Positions 32,552 through 45,318 of a stretch of DNA of 64,000 nucleotides are shown one piece after another (position 1 is the first letter of the stretch; the number at the start of each line of letters is the position of its first letter). Location: the NCBI GenBank assembly GCA_000719695.1, contig JOHN01000047.1, positions 53,847 through 117,846 of the forward strand, in the 5' to 3' direction. This DNA is from Streptomyces sp. NRRL F-6131. GTDB taxonomy: Bacteria > Actinomycetota > Actinomycetes > Streptomycetales > Streptomycetaceae. A program made the position numbers and the translations under genes. Under the pieces are notes generated by a model that was given only the letters and a program-made list of their open reading frames with translations, was not told where the DNA came from and did no database searches.

Positions 32552-35500
32552 TCACTGCTGCGCCAGCCGCTGGGCGATGACCCGCATGATCTGTCCCGCC
32601 GGCTGCGGCATGTGCAGGTCGTTGTGCGAGGCCTGCACGTCGAACGACTCGATCGAGCCCTCGACGAACGGCTCCCAGTCGGGCGCGTAGGACGCGTCCT
32701 TGCCCTTCGTCGCGTTGAAGAACAGGAGGTCGCCGCGGAAGACCGGCGACTGGAACTCGGCCATCCTGTTCAGGTTGTTGACGCCCACCCGCGACATGCT
32801 GTCGAACAGGCTGTCCATGCTCTTGGTGTTCATGAACTGGCCGAAGACCTCTTCGAGGTCCCCCCGGTACAGCTCCTTGGTGCGGCCGGCGATCTGCTTG
32901 AACCCGGTCTTCGGGTCGTCGCTCGCGGGCTGGGCGTCCAGGACGGCGAGCAGGCCGACCTCGTGCCCGCGCCGGTCCAGCGCGTTCGCGAGCGCGTGCG
33001 CGACCGGGCCGCCGAAGGACCAGCCGACCACGTAGTACGGCCCCTCCGGCTGGACCTTCACCATCTGGGTGAGGTAGTCCTCGACCATCTCCTCCACCGA
33101 GGTCGCCAGGGGGTCGGTGCCGTTGGAGCCGCGGGCCTGCAACGCGTAGGCCGGGCGGTCCAGGTACGGCGCGAAGGTGAAGTACGCCCAGCCGAGGCCG
33201 CCACCGCCGTGGACGAACCAGACCGGCGACTTCCCGGTGCCGGGGTCCCGGTTCAGCGGCAGGACGACGTCGAACGCGTCGTCGTGGCCGCCGGGGATCC
33301 GGCCGGTGAGCACCAGCGCGCTCAGCTCGGCCACGGTGGGGTACTGGATGATCGTCCGGAGCGGCATGTCGATGCCGAACTCCTTGCGGATGCTCGCGCT
33401 GAGCCGGGTGGCCAGGAACGAGTGCCCGCCGAGCGCGAAGAAGTCGTCATCGATGCCGACCCGCTCCACCCCGAGCAGCTCGCAGAAGAAGGAGCACAGC
33501 GTCTCCTCGTGGGAGTTGCGCGGCCCGCCGCCCCGCAGGACAGTCGTGAGATCCGTCGGCAGCGCCCGCCGGTCGAGCTTGCCGGCCGGGGTCAGCGGGG
33601 GCTCCGAGAGCGCCACCAGTACGGACGGGACCATGTAGGCCGGCAGACGGCCGCGCAGGTAGTCGGGCAGCTCGGCGAGCAGCGGACCGGTCGTCGAGGC
33701 CAGCGCGGGGGTGTTCGTCCAGCGCCGCCCGGTGGTCCGCCCGGCCGCGGCGCCGGGGACGAATCCACCGGTGACGGCCTGCTGTCCGGCCTGCTGCGCG
33801 GGCAGCAGGATCGCATCAAAGGCGTGGACGGCCCGGCCGGACCAGGTGACGACGGCCTCCCGGCCCTGCTGCCGCGCCCAGGCGGCCAGCTCCGCCGGGT
33901 CGACCGGCGGACCGGCGGGGGCGACGGCACCCGCCGAACCGATGGAGGGCACGGCGGCGGCCTCCGCCACCAGCCGCGCGTTCGGGATTCCGGTCACTCG
34001 CACCGCGCCGTCCGCCCGCTCCGCGAGATCACCCAGGGCACCCAGGTCGGACACTTCCCGGCCCCACGACAGCGCGGGGACAGCGGCCAGGTCGAGCACC
34101 TCGGTCGGCTGCTTGTGCAGCACGACCTCGTAGCGGTGCCGGGTCAGCGCATTGTGCGCCTGACCGGCCTTCAGCCGGATGTCGGCCGCGACGGAACGCT
34201 GCGCCGCCCACTCGGCGAACCACTCCGGGGCGACCAGCAACTCCCGCTCGGCGAGAACCGCCTGCTCCACCAGTGCCCGCACCTCCTCGTGCGAGGCGTA
34301 GGGCTGCTCCGCGCTCTGCTCCGCGGTCAGCAGCAGCCGCAGCGTGGCGGCGTTGCGGACGTCGCCGACGATCAGGCGGCCACCCGGCGCGAGCAGGTCC
34401 ATCGCCCGGCCCAGCACCCGGTCCAGGTACTCGACGCCCGGGAAGTACTGCGCCACCGAGTTGAGGACCACGGTGTCGAACCCGCCCTGCGGCAACCCGG
34501 AGACGTCGTCGGCCGCCTGGACGCTCAGCCGGACCCGGTCGCCGTGACCGGCCTGCTCGGCCTGCTCACGGAGCCGGTCGACCGCCGTGGCCGAGATGTC
34601 GGTGGCCCAGTACTCCCCGACCTCGCCGACGATCTTCGCCAGCAGCAGACCGGAGCCCGCACCGATCTCCAGCACCCGGCGCGGTGCGAAGCGCAGCACC
34701 TGGGCCGCCGCCGCGTCCCGCCACTCGGCCAGCTGCTCGCGCGGGACCGGCTGGCCGTCGTACACCGCCTTCCAGAACTCGAAGTCCTCGCCCCAGGGCT
34801 CGTCGGCGGATTCGGCGTAGCTCGCGTCGCAGGCCGTGCGCCACTCCTCCACCCGGGCCTCGGTGTCGACGACGACGGCGTCCGGGTCGGGCACCACGAA
34901 ACCCACCAGGCGCTTCTCGCCCTGCTGGTCCTCGCGCACCACGACCGCCGCCTGCGCAATGGCGGGGTGCCCGGCCAGCGCGTGCTCGATGTCGCCCAGC
35001 TCGATCCGGTAGCCCCGGACCTTCACCTGGGCGTCACTGCGGCCGAGGTACTCCAGCTGCCCGTCCTGGTTCCACTTCACCAGGTCGCCGGTGCGGTACA
35101 TCCGGCTGCCCGGTGTGCCGAAGGGGCAGGCGACGAAGCGGTCGGCGGTCTGGCCGGCCTGACCGAGGTAGCCGCGGGCCAGGCCGACGCCGGCGACGTA
35201 CAGCTCGCCGGCGACGCCCGGCGCGACCGGGCGCAGCGCGGTGTCCAGCACGTACACCCGGACGTTCCAGAACGGCACGCCGATCGGCAGCCGGTCCGCA
35301 CCGGGCACGTGCTTCCAGGCGGTGGCCTCCACAGCGACCTCGGTGGGGCCGTAGTGGTTGTGCGCCCCGCAGCCGGGCAGCAGCTCGACGAGCTTGTTGG
35401 CCAGCGCGGCCGGGAAGGCCTCGCCGCCGGACTCGATCCAGCGCAGGGTGTCGCACCGCTTGGCGGCGGGTTCGGCGACGAACGCGGACAGCAGGGACGG

Positions 35501-37549
35501 CACGAAGAACGCGCTGGTCACCCGCTCGCGCTGGATGAGTTCGGCCAGATAGGCCGGGTCGCGGCGCCCGTCCGGGCGGGAGACGACGACGGCGCCGCCG
35601 GCCTGGAGGTTGGCGAACATCTCCTGGATCGAGGCGTCGAAGCTCGCCAGGGTGCTGAACAGCATCCGGTCCCCGGCGCCGACCTCGAAATGCTCCAGGC
35701 CCCAGGCCATCCGGTTCATGATCGATCGGTGCGAGACCTGGACGCCCTTCGGCCGGCCGGTGGAGCCGGAGGTGAAGATGACGTACGCGACGTTGTCGGG
35801 CAGTAGCGCCCGCTGCGGGTCGGTCTCCGGGTAGCCGGAGACGTCCGGGAGCGCCTCGTCGAGGACCAGCAGCGGCCGGGCGCTGCCGAGCATGTGGCGC
35901 ACCCGGTCCTCGGGCAGGTCGGGGTCCAGCGGCAGGTAGGCCGCGCCCGACTTGACCACCGCGTAGATCGCGGCGAGCAGCTCCACCGAGTGGCGCACGC
36001 GCACGGCGACGAGCTGCTCGGGGCCGGCGCCCTGCTCGATCAGCCAGTGCGCCAGCCGGTTGGCGCGGCGGTTGAACTCCCCGTAGGTGAGGGTCTCCTG
36101 CTCACCGATCACCGCGACGGCGTCGGGGGTGCGCGCCACCTGGGCCTCGAAGGCGTCCGGCAGGGTGGAGTCGGCCACGGGGTGCGCGGTGTTGTTGATG
36201 CCCAGCAGCAGCCGCTCGGGCTCGTCGTCGACGAGCATCCCGATCCGCCTCACCGGGGCGTGCGGGTCGGCGACCACCTGCTCCAGCACGCTCGCGAACC
36301 GGGCGGCGATGCCTTCGGCGGTCTTCCGGTCGAACAGCTGGGTCGCGTACTGGAGTTCGCAGCGCAGGTCGCCGGTACCGGTGACGTCGAAGAACATGGT
36401 GAGGTCGACCAGCGAGGTCTGCGTGACGTGCTGCTCGAACGTCACCTCCAGGCCGGGGAACTCGAGGTCCGGCGTCTCGAAGGACTGCCAGGCGGACATC
36501 ACCTGGAACAGCGGCTGGTAGGCGGTGGAGCGCTCGGGGTTGATCAGCTCGACCAGCGTCTCGAACGGCACGTCCTGGTGCTCGTAGGCCGCCAGGGTCT
36601 TCTCCCGCACCCGGGTCAGCAGTTCGGCGAACGAGGGGTCTCCGGAGAGGTTCACCCGCAGCACCTGGGTGTTGACGAAGAAGCCGACCAGCTCGGCGAG
36701 CGCCACGTCGTTGCGCCCGGCCATCGGGCCACCGATCGTGACGTCCTCGCCGCCGCCGAGCTTGCTCAGCAGCACGCCGAGGCCCGCCTGGAGGACCATC
36801 GGCATGGTCATCCCGCGCTCGTCGGCCAGCTTCTGCAGCCCGGCCCTGGCCGCGGCCGGCACGGTGAAAGCGACCATGTCGCCCTGCGGGTCGCGCTCGG
36901 CGGAGCGCGGGCGGTCCAGCGGCAGGTTCAACGGCTGCGGCACGCCGGCGAGCTCCTCGCGCCAGTACTCGGCCTGCGCCGCGGCCAGGCTGCCCGGGTC
37001 AGCGACGTCGCCGAGCAGCTCGCGCTGCCACAGGGCGTAGTCCTTGTACTGCACGGGCAGCGGCTCCCAACCGGGCTCCCGGCCGTCCCGCCGGGCGCCG
37101 TAGGCGGTCGCGATGTCGCGGGCGATGAGGCCGCCCGAGACGCCGTCCGAGGCGATGTGGTGGACGAGCAGGACCAGCAGGTGGTCCTCCGGGGAGCAGC
37201 GGAACAGGCCCGCCCGGAAGGGGGTCTCGACCGCCAGGTCGAAGCGGTGGTTGATGAACTCCTTCACCGCACCGGACAGCTCGTCCGGCGTCACGTCGAC
37301 CACGGGCACCTGCACCGGCGCCTGCGACATCGGGAGGATCCGCTGGTGGGGCTCGCCCTGGTCGTCGGTCACGATGGTGGTGCGCAGGGTCTCGTGCCGG
37401 TCGACCAGGTCGCCGATCGCCGCGACCAGGGCGGCCTGGTCCAGGGGTCCGGTCAGCCGGAACGCCGGGGAGATGTTGTAGGTCTCCGCCCCGCCCTCCA
37501 TCTGGTGGGTCAGCCACATGCGGCGCTGTGCGAACGAAAGCGGAATCAC
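32552..37549 (-). CDS. NRPS 3, terminal module: C-A-MT-T-TE
   Basis: 1665 residues. Domains: C 1-430 ([13 protein letters not shown]), A from 450 ([11 protein letters not shown] at about 590), a SAM methyltransferase inserted between core motifs A8 and A10 at about 890-1150 ([24 protein letters not shown]), the A C-terminus at 1290-1330 ([14 protein letters not shown]), T 1340-1410 (Ser in LGGHSF) and TE 1430-1665 (GWSFGG, His in SHNDLHM). The inserted position is the usual one for N-methyltransferases. Specificity residues read by eye are D-A-Q-F-I-S-H-V-E-K, nearest in pattern to proline-type codes, which conflicts with N-methylation. GTG 37549 overlaps the previous stop (GTGA). It adds the last residue and releases the product. 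Confidence 0.92.
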   Translation of the reverse strand: MIPLSFAQRRMWLTHQMEGGAETYNISPAFRLTGPLDQAALVAAIGDLVDRHETLRTTIVTDDQGEPHQRILPMSQAPVQVPVVDVTPDELSGAVKEFINHRFDLAVETPFRAGLFRCSPEDHLLVLLVHHIASDGVSGGLIARDIATAYGARRDGREPGWEPLPVQYKDYALWQRELLGDVADPGSLAAAQAEYWREELAGVPQPLNLPLDRPRSAERDPQGDMVAFTVPAAARAGLQKLADERGMTMPMVLQAGLGVLLSKLGGGEDVTIGGPMAGRNDVALAELVGFFVNTQVLRVNLSGDPSFAELLTRVREKTLAAYEHQDVPFETLVELINPERSTAYQPLFQVMSAWQSFETPDLEFPGLEVTFEQHVTQTSLVDLTMFFDVTGTGDLRCELQYATQLFDRKTAEGIAARFASVLEQVVADPHAPVRRIGMLVDDEPERLLLGINNTAHPVADSTLPDAFEAQVARTPDAVAVIGEQETLTYGEFNRRANRLAHWLIEQGAGPEQLVAVRVRHSVELLAAIYAVVKSGAAYLPLDPDLPEDRVRHMLGSARPLLVLDEALPDVSGYPETDPQRALLPDNVAYVIFTSGSTGRPKGVQVSHRSIMNRMAWGLEHFEVGAGDRMLFSTLASFDASIQEMFANLQAGGAVVVSRPDGRRDPAYLAELIQRERVTSAFFVPSLLSAFVAEPAAKRCDTLRWIESGGEAFPAALANKLVELLPGCGAHNHYGPTEVAVEATAWKHVPGADRLPIGVPFWNVRVYVLDTALRPVAPGVAGELYVAGVGLARGYLGQAGQTADRFVACPFGTPGSRMYRTGDLVKWNQDGQLEYLGRSDAQVKVRGYRIELGDIEHALAGHPAIAQAAVVVREDQQGEKRLVGFVVPDPDAVVVDTEARVEEWRTACDASYAESADEPWGEDFEFWKAVYDGQPVPREQLAEWRDAAAAQVLRFAPRRVLEIGAGSGLLLAKIVGEVGEYWATDISATAVDRLREQAEQAGHGDRVRLSVQAADDVSGLPQGGFDTVVLNSVAQYFPGVEYLDRVLGRAMDLLAPGGRLIVGDVRNAATLRLLLTAEQSAEQPYASHEEVRALVEQAVLAERELLVAPEWFAEWAAQRSVAADIRLKAGQAHNALTRHRYEVVLHKQPTEVLDLAAVPALSWGREVSDLGALGDLAERADGAVRVTGIPNARLVAEAAAVPSIGSAGAVAPAGPPVDPAELAAWARQQGREAVVTWSGRAVHAFDAILLPAQQAGQQAVTGGFVPGAAAGRTTGRRWTNTPALASTTGPLLAELPDYLRGRLPAYMVPSVLVALSEPPLTPAGKLDRRALPTDLTTVLRGGGPRNSHEETLCSFFCELLGVERVGIDDDFFALGGHSFLATRLSASIRKEFGIDMPLRTIIQYPTVAELSALVLTGRIPGGHDDAFDVVLPLNRDPGTGKSPVWFVHGGGGLGWAYFTFAPYLDRPAYALQARGSNGTDPLATSVEEMVEDYLTQMVKVQPEGPYYVVGWSFGGPVAHALANALDRRGHEVGLLAVLDAQPASDDPKTGFKQIAGRTKELYRGDLEEVFGQFMNTKSMDSLFDSMSRVGVNNLNRMAEFQSPVFRGDLLFFNATKGKDASYAPDWEPFVEGSIESFDVQASHNDLHMPQPAGQIMRVIAQRLAQQ

Positions 37550-40500
37550 TGGTTCTGCTCCTCTGCGGTCATCCTGCGAAGACTGGGACGGACGGGCACA
37601 GCCGCCTCCTCCGTCCACGCGGCCAGCGCGGACACCGTCGGCAGGTCGAAGATCTTGCGAATCGGGATCTCGATCCCCGACTCGACACGGGCCCGGTTGA
37701 TCAGCCGGGTGGCGAGCAGCGAATGCCCGCCGAGCTCGAAGAAGCCGTCGTCGACGCCGACCCGCTCCACACCGAGCACCTCGGCGAAGAGCTTGGCCAG
37801 CACTTCCTCCCGGGCGGTGCGCGGTGCCCGGAAGGGCTCCGTGGAGGTGATGTCGGCGGCCGGCAGGGCCTTCAGGTCGAGCTTGCCGTTGGGCGACAGC
37901 GGCAGCCGGTCGAGCTGGACGAAGGCGGCGGGGACCATGTAGTCGGGCAGGCGCCCCGTGAAGTACTCGCGCAACTCGTCCGCGGGCGGCACGCTCCCGC
38001 CCTGGCCGGGCACGAGGTAGGCCACCAGGTCCGGGGTGTTCTCCCCGGCCCGCTGGACCACCACGGCGGCCTGGGCGATCCGCGGATGGGCCGTCAGGAC
38101 GGCCTCGATCTCACCGGGTTCGACCCGGTAGCCGCGGATCTTCACCTGGGTGTCGATCCGGCCCAGGTGCATCAGCTCGCCGTCGGGGGTGAGCCGCGCG
38201 ATGTCGCCGGTGCGGTACATCCGGGCACCGGGCGGACCGTACGGGTCCGGGACGAAGCGCTCGGCGGTCATCGCGGGCTGGCGATGGTAGCCGCGCCCGG
38301 CCCCGGCCAGGTACAGCTCACCCGGAGTGCCCTGGGGCAGCAGGGTGAGACCCGGACCGAGGATGTAGGCCCGCACCCCGGGGAAGGGGCGGCCGACCGG
38401 CACACCGTCGGCGTACGAGCGCTCCGGGTCCAGCAGGTGGGCCACGGCGTAGTAGTTCTCGCTGGGGCCGTAGCTGTTGATGACCCTCGCCTGCGGCCAG
38501 AGGCCGCGCACCTGCTCCGCCAGGGCCGGGGTCAGCACCTCGCCGGAGATGTTCAGCGCGGTGGGGCTGATCCGGTCGCCGAGCTGCTCGGCCAGTTCGG
38601 CGAGCGCCGACGGCACCGGGCAGAGCACGTCGACGTCCCAGCTGTCGCGTTCGGTCAGGGCCAGCAGGTCCTGGACGATCTCGACGCTGCCGCCCGTGGT
38701 GAGCGCGGAGAACAGCTCGAAGACGGCGACGTCGAAGCCGAACGAGGCGGCCAGCAGCACCTTCCGGCCGGACTCCATGCCGGCCTGCCCGACCATGGTG
38801 TCCACGGCGTTGACGACGGTGCTGTGCGCGACGCCGACGCCCTTGGGCACACCGGTGGAACCGGAGGTGTAGAGGACGTAGGCGAGGTTCGCCGGGCCGG
38901 GCTTCCGCAGCGCCCCGGCCGCCCCGGGCTGCGCGGCGGTCGCCGGGCGGTCGAGGTCGTCGAGGAGGACGACCGGGACGTCCGTCGCCGGGACGAGGGC
39001 CCGGGTGCCGGCGTCGGTGATCAGCAGGTGCGGCCGGGCGCCGGGGAGGATCTGTGGCAGCCGGGCGGCGGCGTAGGCCGGGTCCACCGGCAGGTAGGCA
39101 CCGCCCGCCTTGAGCACGCCCAGCAGGGCCACCACGGTCCGCGCGGTCCGCGGCAGGACCACGCCCACCACGCTCTCCGGCCCCACCCCGCGCGCCGCCA
39201 GCGCCAGCGCGACCCGCTCGGCGGCGGCGTCCAGCTCGGCATAGGTGAGCGACTCGCCTCCGGCCAGCACCGCGACGGCGTCCCGGGTCCGCTCCACCTG
39301 AGCCTCGACGAGCTCGGTCAGCGTGACCTCCCGACCCGGACCGGCCGCGTTCAGCACCGCCAGGATCCGGTCGCGTTCGGCCTGCTCGAGGGACTCCACC
39401 CGGGCCAGCGGAGCCTCGGGGGAAGCGGCCAGCTGCCGCAGGATGCGGACCAGACGGGCCGCGTACGCCTCCACCGTCTCCCGGTCGAAGACCCCCGGCG
39501 CGTACTGGATCATGCACTCCAGGAGCGGGGAGGCCGCCGCCGTCAAGCACAGCGGGTAGTGGTTGCCCGCGGACGGGCGGAAGCCGTCGTAGCCGATGCC
39601 GCCCTCGGCGTCGGAGGCGGCGCTGAGGCCGTCCGCGTCCACGGGGAAGGACTCGAAGACCACCAGGGTGTCGAACAGGGTCTGCAGGCCGACGGACCGC
39701 TGGATCTCGGCGAGCCCGTAGTGGTGGTGCTCCACGAGGGCGCTCTGTCGGCTCTGCAGCCCGGTGAGGAACGCGGCGACGGTGTCGCCGGGCGCGTACT
39801 TCACGCGCACCGGAAGGGTGTTGATGAGCATCCCGACGATGCCCTCGACACCCGGCACCGCCGGCGGGCGCCCCGAGACGGTGGCGCCGAACACCACGTC
39901 CTGGCGGCCGGTCAGCTCGCCGAGCAGCAGCGCCCAGGCGCCCTGCACGAGCGTGTTCACGGTGATGCCCAGCCCGGTGGCGAGCTTGTCCAGGTCCCGT
40001 GCCAGATCGCGCGGGACGGTGATGTCGACCTGGCCGCGGCTCTGGTCCTCCGCGGGCGCGAAGCCGGGGGCGAGCACGGTCGGCTCCTCGAAGCCTTCCA
40101 GCTCCGCGTCCCACACCCTGGCGGACTCCTCCCGGTCCTGCCGCACCAGCCAGGCGAGGAAGTCACCGTAGTCGCGGGTCGCGGGCAGGCCGGAGGCATC
40201 GCCGCCGGACGCGTAGAGCAGCAGCAGGTCCTGGAGGATCATCGGTGTGGACCAGCCGTCGTAGAGCGCGTGGTGGGCGGTCAGCACGAGTTCGGGCCGC
40301 TCGGGGTCGAGGACGGCGAGGGCCAACCGGAGCAGCGGCGGGCGGTCCGCCTCGAAGTACGTGGTCCGGTCCTTCTGCAGGAACCGCTCGAAGGTCTCGG
40401 TCCGTTCGTCCTCGTCGGCCGCGGTGAGGTCGAGGTACTGCCACGGCAGGGGCACCGTCTCCGGCACCACCTGCACCGTGTCGCCGTCCGCCCGGTCGAC

Positions 40501-43500
40501 GAACGCCGCGCGCAGCACCGCGTGGCGGTCGAGCAGAGCCTGCCCGGCCCGGCGCATCCGCTCCGGGTCGACCCGGCCGGACAGATGGAACACCAGCTGG
40601 AGGTGGTAGGGGTCGAACGACGCCCCGGCCAGCTTCGCCTGGAAGAGGATCCCGGACTGGGCCGGCGTCGCGGGCCACACGTCGGCCAGCGTGCCGAAGC
40701 GCTCCTCCCAGGTCTCGATCTCGCTCTGGCTGACCTCGATCAGGGGCGCGTCGCTCGGGGTCAGCCCGCCCGCGCCGGGCGTGCCGACGTGCCGGGCCAG
40801 CGCGGTCAGCGCCTCGACCCAGAGCCCGGCCAGCTCGGTGACCTCCTCCCGGGAGAACACCCCGGTGGGGAAGCCGAAGAAGGCCGTCAGCTGCTCGCCG
40901 TCCGCCGTCCCGGCGGCCACCGCGCTGATCTCCAGCGCCGACAGCACCGGCAGGTCCGCGTCCGGCGCGGGGATCAGGTCCACGCTCGCGGCGTCCAGGC
41001 CCCAGCCCAGCCCGCGCAGTTCGGCGGGGAGGTCGCCGCCGGAGGACTTGCCGAGGTAGTTGAAGCCGATCCGGGGCTGCCGCAGGCCCGCCAGCGCGGG
41101 CGCCGTCTGCGGGTTGAGGTGGCGCAGCAGTCCGTAGCCGATGCCGTTGTCCGGCACGGCCCGCAGCTGCTCCTTGACGGCCTTGACCGCCCGGCCGGCC
41201 GCCTTGCCGCCGGCGAAGGCGTCCGCCAGGTCGATGCCGGTCACGTCGAGGCGCACCGGGTACATCGCGGTGAACCAGCCGACGGTGCCCGACAGGTCGG
41301 CGCCCGGCACCAGGTGGTCCTCGCGGCCGTGTCCTTCGAGCCGGACGAGGGCCGAGGTCGCGGAGCCGCCGCGGGTCTGCCGCCAGCGGGCCAGGGCCAG
41401 CGCGAGGCCGGCCAGCAGCCCGTCGTCGACGCCGCCGTGGAACAGCGCGGGCACCGTGTTCAGCAGGGCGTCCGTGACGTCCGTCGGCACCTGGACGCGG
41501 ACGGTGTCCACGGTGGCGGTGACGTCGGTCGTCGGGTCGAGTTCCCGCGCGCCGAGCAGCGGGTCGTCCCCGGCCAGGACCTCCTGCCAGCCGGCCAGTT
41601 CGGCCTCCCGCTCGGGGGTGGCGGCGTCGTCGGCCAGCGCGTGCATCCACCGGCGCAGCGAGGTACCCGTCCGGGCCGGTTCAGGGGCGTGCCCGTCGCG
41701 GACCCGCTGCCAGGCGGACACCAGGTCCGGGAGCAGGATCCGCCAGGACACGCCGTCGACGACCAGGTGGTGCAGCACGATCAGCAGCCGGCCCTGGTCG
41801 GCCGGCGTGGCGGGGGTGAACCAGACGAACTGCGCCATCACGCCCGCGTCCGGGTCCAGCCGGTCCACGGCCGCGTCCAGCTCGGCCTGCAGATCGGCAC
41901 CCTCATAGGCGAGTTCGCGCAGCAGCGCGGCGGCGTCCACGCTGCCGACCGGCTCCGTCACCAGACCCGGGTCCGCCCGGTCGAGGCGGGAGCGCAGGAC
42001 GTCGTGCCGGTCCAGCACGGCCTGGAGCGTCGCCACCAGGGCGGCCCGGTCGATCTCCCCTGGCAGGGTGAGCATCGCGGACATGGCGAGCCGGCCGATC
42101 CCGCCGCCGAGGCCGAGGATGTGCGCGGCGGTCGGCGGCAGGGGGGACCAGCCGACGCCCCCGCCCGGCAGTTCGGCCAGTGTGACGCGCTCCTCGTCGC
42201 CCCGGGCCTCGACCAGCTCGGCGAGCCGGGCGACGGTCCGGTGCTCGAAGACCTCCCGGGTGGTGACGACGACACCGCGCGTCTTGGCCCGGGCGACCAC
42301 CTGGATGGACCGGATGCTGTCGCCGCCGCTGGCGAAGAAGTCGTCGTCGATGCCGACGTGTTCGGTGCTGAGCACGTCGGCGTACACCTCGGCCAGTACC
42401 CGCTCGACCGCGGTGCGCGGCGCGCGGTACGCGGTGGCGGTGAACTCCGGCTCGGGCAGCGCGGCCCGGTCCAGCTTTCCGCTCGGGGTCAGCGGCAGCC
42501 GGGCGAGGACCACCAGCTGGGCGGGCACCATGTAGTCCGGCAGCCGCTTGGCGACGAAGCTCCGCAGCTCGGTCACCGGGACGGTGTCCGGGTCCGCGTC
42601 GCCGTCGGTGGCGCCCAGCGGCGCCACGTAGCCGACCAGTCGCGGGCTGCCGGTCCGGTCCGCGCACACCGTGACGGCCGCCTGGCCGACGGCGGGGTGC
42701 TGGGCGAGAACCGCCTCGATCTCGGTCGGCTCCACCCGGATGCCGTTCACCTTGACCTGGGCGTCGGCGCGCCCGGCGTAGCGCAGCCGACCGTCCTCGT
42801 CCCAGCGGGCGAGGTCGCCGGTGCGGTACATCCGGCTGCCCGGCGCGCCGAAGGGGCAGGCGACGAAGCGGTCGGCGGTGGCTGCGCCGTTGCGGTGGTA
42901 GCCGCGGGCGACCGGGCCCGCGACGTACAGCTCGCCGGTCACGCCGGGCGGTACCGGGGCCAGTTCCGGCCCCAGGACGTAGGCGCGCATATTGGCCAGC
43001 GGCTGTCCGATCGGCACCGCGCCGGACTCGGTCCACTGCTGCGGCACCGTGAAGGTGGAGGCGTAGAAGCTCTCGGTCTGGCCGTAGGCGTTGACCACCC
43101 TGGTCCCGGGCAGCACGTCGTGGACCTTGCGGACCAGGTCGCCCGGGAGCGCCTCACCGGCGAGGACAACGGTGTCCACGTCCAGCGCGAGGCTGCCCGG
43201 ATCGGCCGCGATCTGGTCGAGCAGGGCCGAGAAGACCGCCGGCACGGCGCTGAGGGTGGTGCCCGACCAGCGGTCGCGCTCACCGAGTTCGAGGACGTCG
43301 CGGACGATCTCGACGCTCGCGCCGGTGGTCAGCGCGGTGAACAGCTCGAACACGGAGACGTCGAAGTTCACCGACGTCGCGGCGAGCATCCGGGAACCCG
43401 GCTCGACCTGGACCAGCTGGCGCAGGTCCCGCACGCCGTTGACCACGCTCGCGTGGGAGACGGCGACGCCCTTGGGGGTGCCGGTCGAGCCGGAGGTGAA

Positions 43501-45318
43501 CATCACGTAGGCCAGGTGGTCCGGCCCGAGGCGGACGTCCGGAGCCGCGGTGCGGGGCCCGTCGAGGTCGATGTCGTCGAGGTGGAGCACCGGCGGGCGG
43601 CCGTCCGCGACCAGTCCCGCCGTCGCGCGGTCGGTCAGCACCAGCACCGGCTCGGCCGTGTCCAGCAGCAGGCCGACCCGGGCTGCCGGGTACGCGGGGT
43701 CGATCGGCAGGTAGGCGCCGCCGGCCCTGAGCACGCCCAGCAGGGCCACCGCCAGCTCCGCCGAGCGCGGCAGGGCCACGGCCACCAGGGCCTCCGGCCC
43801 GACGCCGCGCTCGCGCAGGGCGGCGGCCAGCCGGTCGGCGCGGGCGTCCAGTTCCCGGTAGGACAGCGAGGTCGGCCCGCACACCACCGCCGTCGCGTCC
43901 GGGGTGCGCTCGGTCTGGGCGGCGACCAGCTCGGGGACGGTCGCCGCCGGCACCGGCGCGGCCGTGTCGTTCAGCCGCGCCAGCCGGCCGCGCTCGTCCT
44001 CGGTGAGCACGTCCACCGCGTCGAGCCGCGTCCCGGGGGCGGACACGACCTGCCGCAGCACCCGCAGGTAGCGGTCGATCAGCCGCTCGGCGGTGGCGTG
44101 GTCGAACAGCTCGGAGGCGTACTCCAGGCGCCCGTACCCACCGCCGTCCGGGCCCGGGACGAAGTTGAAGAACAGGTCGAACTTCGAGGTGCCGGTGCCC
44201 AGCGGCACGGGTGTGACCACCAGACCGGGCATCTCCAGCCGTCCCCAGGCGAACTGCCAGGCCAGCATGACCTGGAACAGCGGCTGGTAGGAGGTGACGC
44301 GCTCGGGTGCCAGCAGCTCCACCAGGCGCTCGAACGGCAGGTCCTGGTTGTCGTACGCGGCAAGGGCCTTGACCCGCGCCTGCTCCAGCAGCTCGTCGAA
44401 CGACGGGTTGCCCGACAGGTCGACGCGGAGCACCCAGGTGTTGACGAAGAACCCGATCAGATCGTCGAGCTGCTCGTCGGCGCGGCCCTCAATCGGGCTG
44501 CCGATCGTCAGGTCGTTCCCGGCCCCGAAGTGGTGCAGCAGCACCGCGAGCACGGTCTGGGCGACCATCGGCGCCGTGGCGCCGCGGTCGGCGGCCAGCT
44601 TCGCGATGCCCGTGAAGAGGTCCGGTTCCAGCTCGAAGTCGACATGGCCGCCGCGGTGGTCGGTCGAGGTCGGCCGCGGCCGGTCCAAGGGCAGCTGCAC
44701 CGGCTGCGGCACGTCGGCCAGCTGGTCGCGCCAGTAGGCCAGTTGCTCGGCGGCGAGGCTGTCCGGGTCCGCCTCGTCGCCCAGCAGCTGCCGCTGCCAG
44801 AGCGTGTAGTCCTTGTACTGCACGGGAAGCGGCGCCCAGTCGGGCGCGTTCCCGTGCCGACGGGCCGAGTACGCCGTCACCAGGTCACGCAGGAACGGCG
44901 CCATCGACGCGCCGTCCCCGGCGATGTGGTGGAGCACGACCACCAGCACGTGCTCCTGCGGGCCGACCCGCAGCACGGTCGCCCGCAGCGGCAGCTCGGT
45001 GTCCAGGTCGAAGGGCACGCAGACGAGTTCCTGTGTCGCGGCCTCCACCGCACCGGCGGCCACCTCGACGACCCGGACCGGGACGGCGGCCTCCTCCGGC
45101 GGCAGGATCCGCTGGGACGGCGTGCCGTCGGCGTCCTCCACGATCAGGGTGCGCAGGCTCTCGTGCCGGGTCACCACGTCCGCGACCGCCGCGGCCAGGG
45201 CCGCCGTGTCCAGCTCGCCCTCCAGGCGGAGCGCCAGCGGGCCGTTGTAAGTGGCGGACGGGCCTTCCAGCCGGTGGAGGAACCACATTCGGCTCTGGGC
45301 AAAGGACAGCGGGATCAT
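37546..45318 (-). CDS. NRPS 2, two modules: C-A-T-E-C-A-T
   Basis: 2590 residues. C1 1-430 (HHIAGDG), A1 460-950 ([11 protein letters not shown]), T1 965-1035 (GGDS form, typical before an E domain), E 1045-1490 ([25 protein letters not shown]), C2 1500-1940 (HHALYDGWS, expected to accept a D-configured donor), A2 1985-2480 and T2 2500-2570 (LGGHS). Eye-read specificity residues are D-V-F-S-V-A-A-Y-A-K for A1 and D-V-F-C-N-S-S-Y-A-K for A2; I know no sure match for either. The 4-base overlaps with both neighbours (ATGA at 45315, GTGA at 37546) show one transcript. It adds residue 3, epimerised to D, and residue 4. Confidence 0.95.
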   Translation of the reverse strand: MIPLSFAQSRMWFLHRLEGPSATYNGPLALRLEGELDTAALAAAVADVVTRHESLRTLIVEDADGTPSQRILPPEEAAVPVRVVEVAAGAVEAATQELVCVPFDLDTELPLRATVLRVGPQEHVLVVVLHHIAGDGASMAPFLRDLVTAYSARRHGNAPDWAPLPVQYKDYTLWQRQLLGDEADPDSLAAEQLAYWRDQLADVPQPVQLPLDRPRPTSTDHRGGHVDFELEPDLFTGIAKLAADRGATAPMVAQTVLAVLLHHFGAGNDLTIGSPIEGRADEQLDDLIGFFVNTWVLRVDLSGNPSFDELLEQARVKALAAYDNQDLPFERLVELLAPERVTSYQPLFQVMLAWQFAWGRLEMPGLVVTPVPLGTGTSKFDLFFNFVPGPDGGGYGRLEYASELFDHATAERLIDRYLRVLRQVVSAPGTRLDAVDVLTEDERGRLARLNDTAAPVPAATVPELVAAQTERTPDATAVVCGPTSLSYRELDARADRLAAALRERGVGPEALVAVALPRSAELAVALLGVLRAGGAYLPIDPAYPAARVGLLLDTAEPVLVLTDRATAGLVADGRPPVLHLDDIDLDGPRTAAPDVRLGPDHLAYVMFTSGSTGTPKGVAVSHASVVNGVRDLRQLVQVEPGSRMLAATSVNFDVSVFELFTALTTGASVEIVRDVLELGERDRWSGTTLSAVPAVFSALLDQIAADPGSLALDVDTVVLAGEALPGDLVRKVHDVLPGTRVVNAYGQTESFYASTFTVPQQWTESGAVPIGQPLANMRAYVLGPELAPVPPGVTGELYVAGPVARGYHRNGAATADRFVACPFGAPGSRMYRTGDLARWDEDGRLRYAGRADAQVKVNGIRVEPTEIEAVLAQHPAVGQAAVTVCADRTGSPRLVGYVAPLGATDGDADPDTVPVTELRSFVAKRLPDYMVPAQLVVLARLPLTPSGKLDRAALPEPEFTATAYRAPRTAVERVLAEVYADVLSTEHVGIDDDFFASGGDSIRSIQVVARAKTRGVVVTTREVFEHRTVARLAELVEARGDEERVTLAELPGGGVGWSPLPPTAAHILGLGGGIGRLAMSAMLTLPGEIDRAALVATLQAVLDRHDVLRSRLDRADPGLVTEPVGSVDAAALLRELAYEGADLQAELDAAVDRLDPDAGVMAQFVWFTPATPADQGRLLIVLHHLVVDGVSWRILLPDLVSAWQRVRDGHAPEPARTGTSLRRWMHALADDAATPEREAELAGWQEVLAGDDPLLGARELDPTTDVTATVDTVRVQVPTDVTDALLNTVPALFHGGVDDGLLAGLALALARWRQTRGGSATSALVRLEGHGREDHLVPGADLSGTVGWFTAMYPVRLDVTGIDLADAFAGGKAAGRAVKAVKEQLRAVPDNGIGYGLLRHLNPQTAPALAGLRQPRIGFNYLGKSSGGDLPAELRGLGWGLDAASVDLIPAPDADLPVLSALEISAVAAGTADGEQLTAFFGFPTGVFSREEVTELAGLWVEALTALARHVGTPGAGGLTPSDAPLIEVSQSEIETWEERFGTLADVWPATPAQSGILFQAKLAGASFDPYHLQLVFHLSGRVDPERMRRAGQALLDRHAVLRAAFVDRADGDTVQVVPETVPLPWQYLDLTAADEDERTETFERFLQKDRTTYFEADRPPLLRLALAVLDPERPELVLTAHHALYDGWSTPMILQDLLLLYASGGDASGLPATRDYGDFLAWLVRQDREESARVWDAELEGFEEPTVLAPGFAPAEDQSRGQVDITVPRDLARDLDKLATGLGITVNTLVQGAWALLLGELTGRQDVVFGATVSGRPPAVPGVEGIVGMLINTLPVRVKYAPGDTVAAFLTGLQSRQSALVEHHHYGLAEIQRSVGLQTLFDTLVVFESFPVDADGLSAASDAEGGIGYDGFRPSAGNHYPLCLTAAASPLLECMIQYAPGVFDRETVEAYAARLVRILRQLAASPEAPLARVESLEQAERDRILAVLNAAGPGREVTLTELVEAQVERTRDAVAVLAGGESLTYAELDAAAERVALALAARGVGPESVVGVVLPRTARTVVALLGVLKAGGAYLPVDPAYAAARLPQILPGARPHLLITDAGTRALVPATDVPVVLLDDLDRPATAAQPGAAGALRKPGPANLAYVLYTSGSTGVPKGVGVAHSTVVNAVDTMVGQAGMESGRKVLLAASFGFDVAVFELFSALTTGGSVEIVQDLLALTERDSWDVDVLCPVPSALAELAEQLGDRISPTALNISGEVLTPALAEQVRGLWPQARVINSYGPSENYYAVAHLLDPERSYADGVPVGRPFPGVRAYILGPGLTLLPQGTPGELYLAGAGRGYHRQPAMTAERFVPDPYGPPGARMYRTGDIARLTPDGELMHLGRIDTQVKIRGYRVEPGEIEAVLTAHPRIAQAAVVVQRAGENTPDLVAYLVPGQGGSVPPADELREYFTGRLPDYMVPAAFVQLDRLPLSPNGKLDLKALPAADITSTEPFRAPRTAREEVLAKLFAEVLGVERVGVDDGFFELGGHSLLATRLINRARVESGIEIPIRKIFDLPTVSALAAWTEEAAVPVRPSLRRMTAEEQNQ

